Source of the DNA: Cloacimonetes bacterium UBA6081
GTDB lineage: Bacteria; Cloacimonadota; Cloacimonadia; Cloacimonadales; Cloacimonadaceae
NCBI GenBank assembly: GCA_002428685.1
Contig: DIXL01000074.1
Span: forward strand, 6,886-70,885
DNA length: 64,000 bases
Reading direction: 5' to 3'
The position numbers and the translations under genes were made by a program. The notes beneath the pieces are model-generated. The model was not told the origin of the DNA. It saw only the letters and a program-made list of their open reading frames with translations, and ran no database searches. Of this stretch, positions 52,439-61,000 are shown piece after piece. Within the stretch, counting starts at the first letter, position 1, and each line of letters begins with the position of its first letter.

Positions 52439-54496
52439 ATGAAAACCAAATGCATTATTATCGCAATCATGCTCCTGGCATGCAGTTTGGCCTTTGCAAC
52501 CGATCCCTGGGGCACTCCTGAAGTGCTTACCGGAAGTATGACGGTTATGTCTCAAGTTAGCATCAACGGAGAACCAGCGGTTACCGGAGATGTTGTGGCA
52601 GCCTTTGTTTCCATAGGCGGAGTCCCCATCCTCAGGGGAAAGGCAACGGTTATGGTTGTTGGTGCCGTAGCAGGGTGTTTCATTCAGATATACACAGAGA
52701 CAAACGGCGATACCGTAGCTTTAAAAGTATGGGACGATAGTGCCGGCATTGCCTATGATGTATCGCAAACCCTCGTGTCTGAAATAAACGGTATTGTCGG
52801 CACTTACCCCGATAACCTATATCAAATTTCCGCAGGACAAGTGATGGTGCCCGATCCCTGGCCAGCACCTATAATTCTACCCGGTAGTATGACCGTGATG
52901 GCGCAAGTGGCTGTCGATAGTGTTGCTGCCACCACGGGAGACATCCTGGCTGCCATTGTAAACGTTGGTGGTGAGGATCAACTGCGGGGCAGAGGTAATA
53001 TCATAGTTAATAATGGCATAGCCGGATGTTTGCTGCAGGTATTCACCGAGACCAATGGAGAAACTGTCAGCTTCAAAGTATGGGATTACAGTGCTCAGCA
53101 GATGTTCACCGCCAGCCAAACCGTTCTCACGATTGAGGAAGGAGTAGTTGGTTCCTGGCCCGATTACCTCTTTCAGATCAATGCCACTAATGCAGTGCAA
53201 CAGGTTATGGCTCTCACATTTGATCCTACGCCCGGACTCTATATTACTCCCCAAAACATAAGCATCAGTTGCGCCACTCCCAATGCCACAATACGCTACA
53301 CCACAGATGGCACAGTTCCCACAGAAACTTCTGCCCTATACAGCACTCCCATCGCATGCCCGCTGAATAGCACCACCACCATCAAGGCCAGGGGATTTAT
53401 GCCGAACTGGGAACCAAGCTTCGTTTCTACAGCGCAATATACCATTACCGGCACTGTGCAAACACCAATGTTTTCTCCCTCTGGCGGAACCTATCAAAAT
53501 GTTCAGGATGTGGTTTTAACTTGCACCACGCCCGGAGCTACGATTCGCTACACCACCAACAACGCAATTCCCACCGAAACGTCAGCAATCTATACCACTC
53601 CCATCGTTTGCCAACTGAACAACACTACTACCATCAAAACCAGGGCCTACAAGGCGGATTGGGCATCCAGTCAAATAGCCACAGCAACCTATGTAATCAC
53701 CGGCACTGTGGCCACTCCGGCTTTCAGTCCAGAAGCCGGCACTTATTATGAACCCCAAACTGTCTTCATCACCTGCACCACTCCGGGAGCCCTTATTCAC
53801 TACACCACCAATGGCTCTATCCCAACCGCCACTTCACCTCTATATACGGTTCCCTTTACCATTAGTGCCAGCACAACCCTTAAAGCCAAAGCCTTCAAAA
53901 CCAATTGGACTACCAGCGACTTAGCAACTGCCGCCTACAACATCACCGGTTTCGTGGCTGCTCCTACCTTTAATCCCCCTCCTGGAGACTATGAAGAAGC
54001 AATCGATGTGGTAATGTCCTGTTCCACTCCAGGTGCCCAAATTCGCTACACCACAGATGGCAGCGAGCCGAGTGGTACCTCTGAGCTTTATACTGACCCG
54101 CTGCATCTTGATCAGGATATCACCATCAAGGCAATGGCTTTTTTGACAGATTGGGTGTCAAGCGCAACGGTAACCGCGGAATATAACGTAAGTGTTGCTA
54201 TCGATGATCCTAACGCCGTCCCTATATCTACTGGAATTTATCAAGTGTATCCCAATCCCTTCTCAGAAAATGCCACCATCAGGATAGGATTAAAAGATGC
54301 AAATTCAAAGTATAACTTGAATATCTACAATATCCGGGGTGAATTGGTGCATCGAAGCTCCGGCCACGCCAATGGCTACTTGGACTATAACTGGAACGGC
54401 TGCGATAACCGGGGGAAAAGGTTGCCTTCTGGTGTGTATCTTATTTCTTTAAAGAGTGGTGGAGACCACAAAACTCGGAAAATTGTCTTAAAATAA
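52439..54496 (+). CDS. Secreted protein with chitobiase-type repeats and sorting domain
   Basis: This 685-aa protein starts 14 bp after the previous gene, with a signal peptide ending FAT. Two ~110-residue SMTVMxQV modules (residues about 20-130 and 140-245) are followed by four ~85-residue repeats of the chitobiase/beta-hexosaminidase C-terminal type. Each has a PGAxIRYTTDGxxPTxTSxLYTxP-like core and xxTxKAxAFxxxWxxS. A sorting domain (VYPNPFSENATIRIG to the end) closes the protein. There is no catalytic domain, so it is probably an adhesive or scaffold surface protein. Confidence 0.87.
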   Translation: MKTKCIIIAIMLLACSLAFATDPWGTPEVLTGSMTVMSQVSINGEPAVTGDVVAAFVSIGGVPILRGKATVMVVGAVAGCFIQIYTETNGDTVALKVWDDSAGIAYDVSQTLVSEINGIVGTYPDNLYQISAGQVMVPDPWPAPIILPGSMTVMAQVAVDSVAATTGDILAAIVNVGGEDQLRGRGNIIVNNGIAGCLLQVFTETNGETVSFKVWDYSAQQMFTASQTVLTIEEGVVGSWPDYLFQINATNAVQQVMALTFDPTPGLYITPQNISISCATPNATIRYTTDGTVPTETSALYSTPIACPLNSTTTIKARGFMPNWEPSFVSTAQYTITGTVQTPMFSPSGGTYQNVQDVVLTCTTPGATIRYTTNNAIPTETSAIYTTPIVCQLNNTTTIKTRAYKADWASSQIATATYVITGTVATPAFSPEAGTYYEPQTVFITCTTPGALIHYTTNGSIPTATSPLYTVPFTISASTTLKAKAFKTNWTTSDLATAAYNITGFVAAPTFNPPPGDYEEAIDVVMSCSTPGAQIRYTTDGSEPSGTSELYTDPLHLDQDITIKAMAFLTDWVSSATVTAEYNVSVAIDDPNAVPISTGIYQVYPNPFSENATIRIGLKDANSKYNLNIYNIRGELVHRSSGHANGYLDYNWNGCDNRGKRLPSGVYLISLKSGGDHKTRKIVLK

Positions 54497-54717
54497 CACA
54501 TTGCAACTGCGATCAGAGCTTAAGTAGCGTTGCTTTCCATAGCGCGGTGCATCAATAGTTGGAGCAGCTAATCCCATACGGCTACGAATTGCTGATAGCG
54601 GTAGCGGAGCATTTCATTTTTGGCACTCTGCACCCCCTTTTCTGGATTCGCTTGACAAATATCCGCTTAGCCTGACTTGTCCCAAAATACCAAACTCACT
54701 AAAAACAGGAAAGTAAG

Positions 54718-55920
54718 ATGGCTTTTGAACAAGAACTAAAAATAATCAGTAGAGGGATGGAAGAGATAATTCCCCTTAGCGAAATGAAAGATAAACTGGC
54801 TGTTTCTGCCAAAGAAGGACGCCCGCTCAGAATAAAATATGGCATAGACCCCACCGGTTATGACGTGCATATCGGACATCTGGTTCCCATCCGTAAGATG
54901 CGTGATTTTCAGGATTTGGGGCATACAGGAGTAATCATCATCGGTGATTTTACTGCTCAAATTGGTGATCCCACCGGTCGTGATGAAAGCCGTCCTCCCC
55001 TCACGCATGAGCAGATAAAACTAAATAGCGAAAAGTACATGGAACAGCTATATACGGTGTTAAAGCCTGAACAAACGGAAGTTCGCTGGCAAAGCGAATG
55101 GTTTGGAGCCATGGGTATGGCCGAAGTGCTGAAATTGATGGGTAAATTTACTCTGGCGCAGTTCATGGCACACGACACCTTTCGCAACCGCTATGAACAA
55201 GGTTTATCACTGGGGATGCATGAAATTATGTATCCCATTTTGCAAGGCTATGATTCTGTTGCCATTCATAGCGATGTGGAGCTTGGAGCTACTGAGCAAA
55301 AGTTCAATATCCTCTGTGGACGCAATATGCAGCACTATTATAGCCAACCTCAACAGATTGCAGTGCTTTCTCCTATTCTGCTTGGCACCGATGGTGTAAA
55401 CAAAATGGGCAAGTCGCTGAATAATTATATCGCTGTGTTTGATACCCCAAACGATAAATTTGGCAAGGTGATGAGCATACCGGACAGTTTGATTATGAAC
55501 TACTTTTGCTATGCCACCACCCTTGATCCAGATGATTTGGAAGCTGTGAAACAAGAACTGGCGAGCGATATCAATCCGATGATAATTAAAAAGCGTCTGG
55601 CCAGAGAAATTGTGAGCCTTTATCATGGACCCTGCGAAGCTCTGGCTGCGCAGGAAGCTTTTGAAAAGCTGTTTTCACAGAAAGAAACCCCGGAAGACAT
55701 CCCGGAATTCGCCACCAGCGAAAGCAGTATGAGGCTGGTTAAACTGCTGGTGGATAGCGGATTATGCAGCGGAAGCGGCGAAGCTAAAAGGCTGATTACA
55801 GGTGGTGGAGTCAGCATTGATGGCACCAAAATCAGCTCTTTTGATGCAAGCGTAGAACTTGCCGACGGTGCCATTATCCGTGCTGGCAAACGCAAGTTTA
55901 TAAAGATAAAGAAGATATGA
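54718..55920 (+). CDS. tyrS: Tyrosyl-tRNA synthetase
   Basis: This 400-aa class I synthetase has HIGHL (about residues 51-55) and KMGKS (229-233) as the two ATP-binding signatures. Tyr-binding residues lie in YGIDPTGYDVHIGH and around QGYDSVAIHSDVELGATEQ. A C-terminal S4 RNA-binding domain (VDSGLCSGSGEAKRLITGGG) is present. The length matches the TyrRS group with GTDGVNKMGKS. It charges tRNA-Tyr in the cytoplasm. The stop overlaps the start of the M50 protease by 4 bp, so the two are co-transcribed. Confidence 0.95.
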   Translation: MAFEQELKIISRGMEEIIPLSEMKDKLAVSAKEGRPLRIKYGIDPTGYDVHIGHLVPIRKMRDFQDLGHTGVIIIGDFTAQIGDPTGRDESRPPLTHEQIKLNSEKYMEQLYTVLKPEQTEVRWQSEWFGAMGMAEVLKLMGKFTLAQFMAHDTFRNRYEQGLSLGMHEIMYPILQGYDSVAIHSDVELGATEQKFNILCGRNMQHYYSQPQQIAVLSPILLGTDGVNKMGKSLNNYIAVFDTPNDKFGKVMSIPDSLIMNYFCYATTLDPDDLEAVKQELASDINPMIIKKRLAREIVSLYHGPCEALAAQEAFEKLFSQKETPEDIPEFATSESSMRLVKLLVDSGLCSGSGEAKRLITGGGVSIDGTKISSFDASVELADGAIIRAGKRKFIKIKKI

Positions 55921-56561
55921 TAAACGAACCTTTGATAAAACTGCTGCTAAACGGGGCAATTATAGCCCTGGTGTTCTATAGCATTATCATCCACGAATTC
56001 AGCCATGCCTTTGCGGCTTTCCTCTTGGGCGATGATTCTGCCAAACGCGCCGGCAGATTGACCCTGAATCCGCTAAAGCATATAGATTGGTTTGGCACCG
56101 TGCTACTGCCCTTGTTTCTGTATTTTACCGCAGGTTTCATTTATGGCTACGCAAAACCGGTCCCCTTTAATCCCTATAATTTTAAAAGCTTTAAGCGAGA
56201 TTCTGGCCTTACTGCCTTAGCCGGGCCAGCTTCCAATTTTTTGATTGCCATTGCATTTGCTCTGGTTTATCACTTGGGCGGTTTCTCTGCGTATCTTCAA
56301 TACGTTGCCACCTATGTAATCTTTCTAAACCTGCTGTTGGCAATCTTTAATCTGATACCGGTTCCACCCTTGGATGGCTCCAAAGTTCTGGGTATGGTGC
56401 TAACCGATACAACCTACTACAAATGGACAATGCAGGAAAAGAAAGGGATGTTCTATCTTTTTGCCATCATCATCATCTCCAATTTGCTGCACCTTAATCT
56501 GATTGGCACAATTGTTCTGCCGCCGGTCAGATTCGTTATGCAGATTCTCGGAATAGGCTAA
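55917..56561 (+). CDS. Site-2 protease family (M50) membrane metallopeptidase
   Basis: This 214-aa protein has multiple membrane helices and the zinc motif HEFSH (about residues 26-30) in the first segment. The third-ligand motif near NLIPVPPLDGSKVLG lies in the C-terminal half. It lacks the PDZ domain of RseP and belongs to the short YwhC-like group. The substrate is unknown. It is coupled to tyrS by an ATGA overlap and followed by glnA 42 bp later. Confidence 0.9.
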   Translation: MINEPLIKLLLNGAIIALVFYSIIIHEFSHAFAAFLLGDDSAKRAGRLTLNPLKHIDWFGTVLLPLFLYFTAGFIYGYAKPVPFNPYNFKSFKRDSGLTALAGPASNFLIAIAFALVYHLGGFSAYLQYVATYVIFLNLLLAIFNLIPVPPLDGSKVLGMVLTDTTYYKWTMQEKKGMFYLFAIIIISNLLHLNLIGTIVLPPVRFVMQILGIG

Positions 56562-56603
56562 ATCCAGCAAGAAATTAATAAAAAAACATATAGGAGATTC
56601 CAA

Positions 56604-58025
56604 ATGGACGCAAAAAAACTTCAACAAATGATCGACGATAACGAAGTGCAAGCCATAGATCTAAAGTATTGCGGCATGGACGGTAAGTGGTATCACATCA
56701 CATGTCCGGCTCGCAGAATTGCAGGCGTGCTTCAGCGTGGCATTCCTTTCGATGGCTCATCCATCCCCGGAATGCGCAGTGTGGAAAGTGGTGACATGGT
56801 TTTAATGCCAGACATTGAAACTGCTCACCTGGATCAGTTTTACGAAACTCCCACCCTTAGAATGATCTGCTCCATCTGTGATGCAGATACGCGCATCGGA
56901 GTGAAAAAAGACCCTCGCAGCGTAGCTTTGCGTGCTCATGATTATCTGCTGTCATCCGGTATAGCCGATAGTTCCGCCTGGATTCCGGAGCTGGAATTTC
57001 ATCTGTTTGACACCGTGCAGTTCAATTCCGATCCCTTCAGTGCAGGCTATAACATCACATCCAGCGAATGCAAAGATAGCCTTCCCGAAGAAAACGAAGA
57101 CCTGGATGGCCTTAGCTTGCAAGGTGTGAAAGGGTATCACATGGATACACCTTTTGATCAGTTCTACGAATTGCGCCAGAAAATGGTAAACTTAATGGAA
57201 GAACAGGAAATTAAAGTTCGCTATCATCACCACGAAGTAGGCATATCATCACAACAGGAAATTGAGACAGAGTTGCTGGAGTTTCCCCGCATCTGTGACG
57301 ACGTAATGATTATGAAGGACATCATCCGCAGAACTGCTTTGGAATATGGCCTCACTGCCACTTTTATGCCCAAACCGGTTTACAATCATGCCGGAAACGG
57401 GATGCATTTCCACATTATGCTGCACAAAAAGGGCAAGAATGTGTTTTACAAAAAAGGTGGTTATGCAGACCTCAGCAAAGAAGCCATCTGGTTCATTGGT
57501 GGTATTCTGAAGCATGGCCGTGCTCTTGTAGCCTTCACCAATCCCAGCACAAATAGCTTTAAGCGTTTGCTGCCCGGATTTGAGGCACCTGTAAAGCTAT
57601 TTTACGGTCTTGCCAACCGCAGTGCTGCCATCCGCATTCCCCGCTATGCAAATACTCCAGAGACCAAACGCTTTGAATTCCGCACCGGTGATGGCACCTG
57701 CAATCCCTATTTTGCCATGAGCGCAATCTTGATGGCTGGTTTGGATGGAATCAAGCATAAGATAGACCCTGCCAAGGATAATCTGGGTCCCTTTGATGAC
57801 AACGTGTTTAGCTGGAGTGAAGAAAAAAAGGCAACTCTGCTTTCCATCCCGGCAAATTTGGCGGAAGCAATGCAAGCCTTGAAAGACGATCATGAGTTTT
57901 TGTTACAGGGTGGAGTTTTTAATATTGAGCTGATAGAAAGCCATATAGCCATGAAGCTAAAGGAACACGAGGCTGTAGGCAGCAGAACTCACCCCCACGA
58001 AATGATGCTATACTACAATCTTTGA
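56604..58025 (+). CDS. glnA: Glutamine synthetase type I
   Basis: This 473-aa GSI enzyme has the N-terminal DGSSIPG and the glutamate/metal-binding block AGNGMHFHIMLHKKGKN. The ATP-binding NPSTNSFKRLLPGFEAP, then RIPRY and RFEFRTGDGTCNPY follow. AGGAGATTCCAA precedes the ATG. It converts glutamate and ammonia to glutamine. At the site matching the adenylylated Tyr of enterobacterial GSI, the sequence reads DNVFSWSEEKK, with Phe instead of Tyr, so GlnE-type control is unlikely here. Confidence 0.95.
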   Translation: MDAKKLQQMIDDNEVQAIDLKYCGMDGKWYHITCPARRIAGVLQRGIPFDGSSIPGMRSVESGDMVLMPDIETAHLDQFYETPTLRMICSICDADTRIGVKKDPRSVALRAHDYLLSSGIADSSAWIPELEFHLFDTVQFNSDPFSAGYNITSSECKDSLPEENEDLDGLSLQGVKGYHMDTPFDQFYELRQKMVNLMEEQEIKVRYHHHEVGISSQQEIETELLEFPRICDDVMIMKDIIRRTALEYGLTATFMPKPVYNHAGNGMHFHIMLHKKGKNVFYKKGGYADLSKEAIWFIGGILKHGRALVAFTNPSTNSFKRLLPGFEAPVKLFYGLANRSAAIRIPRYANTPETKRFEFRTGDGTCNPYFAMSAILMAGLDGIKHKIDPAKDNLGPFDDNVFSWSEEKKATLLSIPANLAEAMQALKDDHEFLLQGGVFNIELIESHIAMKLKEHEAVGSRTHPHEMMLYYNL

Positions 58026-58085
58026 TGCACTTGGAACGATAATTGCACTTACATTATGAAAGCAAATTCAGTTGAGGAAGTCTAA

Positions 58086-61000
58086 ATGAAAAGAGTTATT
58101 TTTCTTTTACTCGTAAGCCTGCTTGCGGGAATGGTCTTCGCCAGTATTGACGAAGCCACAGTTCAATCATACAACTCTGCCTTTAGGATTGGTGCCAAGA
58201 CGCCAAACTACATGCAAGTTAATTTTACGTTGCCAGAATTCACCATTTCTGATGAAGTTATGGGAGCATTAAATTATTCCCGGGTAAATATCCCCGGGGC
58301 TGCAACTTTAATGGAACCAGGCATGCCGGAATTACCCACGGTTTCCACGTCAATCGCAATTCCAGCTCGTGGCCAGGTTTCCATAGAAGTTATATCTTCG
58401 CAGCAGAGAGTGATTGGTAACTTTTTGCCCTACCCGGTGCAACAGGGAAACGATTTGGAGAGCCCCAAGAGTTTTGTGATTAATAACGATTTTTATTCTG
58501 GCCTTGGAACTTATCCCGAAGCAGCCATCAAATACGGTGATCCTACCATTCTGCGTGATTTCCGCATAATTACGGTGCAGATGAATCCCTTTTCTTACAA
58601 TGCTGAAACTGGTGAGCTAATCATCCACGATAATATCGAATTTCGCCTGAACTATAATAGCGAGACTGGCATCAATGAACTGCTTACAGAGCCCACTGCC
58701 ATCTCCTCCAGCTTTGACAGTTTATATGAATCTATGATACTCAATTATGCCGATTACCGCAGTGCCGTATTTGCACGCACACCTCCCAGATATCTGATAA
58801 TTTACGGCACTAACACTGATCCTACCTATCTTACCGCAGTTAATGAATATGCCCTGTGGAAAAGACAAAAGGGTGCCGATGTAGATATGGCAAGCACTTC
58901 TTCGGCAGAAGCCGGAAGCAGCACCACCACCATTAAAGCATATATTCAAGCAAGATACAACAACCTTGCCACCCGCCCGGATTATGTAATTCTAATTGGT
59001 GATACCAGCGGCAGTTATACAATTCCTGCCTTCACCGTTAGTAGTGGTGGTGGAGATTATCCTTACACACACTTGGCCGGAACAGACATTCTGGGTGATT
59101 GCTTTATCGGCCGTATCTCGGTGGAAAACCTTTCACAGCTTACCGTTGTCCTTAATAAAGTTTATCTTTACGAGCGGGACATAAATCTGGATACCGCAGA
59201 CTGGTTAAACCGTTTACTCTTAGTAGGCGATACAAGTCCTTCCGGCATTTCCACCATGTATATCAATAAATACATCAAAGAAATGGCCAAAAGAGTTAAT
59301 CCTCTCTACACCGCCACAGAAATATATAACGACAGTCCTTCTGCCACTCCAATAAATGCAGCTTTGAACCAAGGCGTAGGTTTTTATAGTTTCAGGGGTT
59401 ACATAGATTGGGTTCCTCCCACAGAGGCAGCCCTGTTCAATGGCTACAAACTCTTTCATGCTGTAACCATCACCTGCGCTACCGGTAACTACATGGGTGG
59501 CACCGCAGAAACAGAACAGATGCTTCGCTACGGAACCGTTGCTGCCCCCAAAGGAGCCGTTACGGCAATCGGGATGAGCACTTCCAGCACCCACACCACA
59601 TTTAATAATGTGTTGCATGGCGGTATTTTTGATGGCATTTTTGCCCATGGTATGCGCACTTTTGGTGAAGCCATGCTGCATGGCAAACTTTATATGAATC
59701 AAATATTTGGTGTTTCTTCCCCCAGCAGTGTAACAAGTTTTACCCATTGGTGCAATCTGATGGGAGACCCCACGGTGGAAATATTTACAGGAATACCAAA
59801 TCATTTCGCTGCTACTATGGAAGCTTCAATCCCAGTTGGTCTTAGCTTGTATGATGTCGCAGTTGTAGATGCCACCGGCAGTCCTGTGGAAGGTGCAGCC
59901 GTGGTCTTAAACATGGGCACCACCATTTTAGCACGTAGCTATACTGGTGCAGACGGCAATGCAATCTTGGTTTTACCCTCGGGAATGATTGCCGGAACTG
60001 CCACTTTAACTGTTAGCAAGCATAACTTCAAACCCCTGCAAAGCAGTATTGTGGTAGAGGCAGCGGCAACTCTTGTCCCTGCAACCATAGTAATTGATGA
60101 CGATGCTACTGCGCCTTCAATAGGCAATGGTAATGGCCTTGCGGGAGCTGGAGAAACCGTGGAAGTATTATTTGGTCTAACCAACACCGGTTCATCCACA
60201 ATTACCGGGATCAGCGGCACAATTACCTCCACCAATCCTTACATTACAATTGTAAATCCCAATGTTACTTATATTGACATCCCCGGTGGCCAAATCGGGA
60301 TGAATAATGCTGCTGTAGTAATTGAGATTGCTCCAGATGCGCCAAACCAAACCATGTTACGCTTGCACCTAAATCTTACGGATTCTGCTGCCGCAGCATA
60401 TCATGTATCAGAATTTATCCCTGTGGAAGCAGCCGCAATTAGCTATATCTCCAGCGTTGTAATTGATGCCAATAACCAGCATCTGGATCCAGGCGAAACG
60501 GTAGAATTTACTATAACGGTAGTAAATAATGGCACAGTTCCAGCTTCTGGTGTTTTGGGCAAATTATATACTCTGAACGATTTAGTCGGCGTTACAGATT
60601 CTGATGGCAACTTTGGTGATTTGAACCCCGGCTTGCAAGTTACCTGTGGAGCTGAGCGTTTTTCCTTAACTGCCCGTCCGGAAGTTTTACCCGGCATGCT
60701 CATGCCTCTTCGCTTAAAGCTATACAACGATAATGGTTTTGAACAATTCGTAGATTTCACCTTAACCATTGGTGTGGTTACTCCAAGTGATCCCCTTGGT
60801 CCTGATGCTTATGGCTATGTGATTTACGATTGGACTGATACTGCCTATGCTGATGTAGCAGTTTACGACTGGCATGGCATTTCACCTTCAGAAGGTGGAG
60901 TGGGAACGCCTCTCACAATCACTGATGGTTATACCAGCAGCGATGAAGGCGACCAGGTGGGTAACGATCCTCTGGAAATAGTAAACCTTCCCTTCCCCTT

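Noticed and set aside
54497..54717. Possible promoter for tyrS (TTGACA at 54652)
   Set aside because: The -35 is perfect but no acceptable -10 lies 16-18 bp downstream, so it is not listed as a feature.
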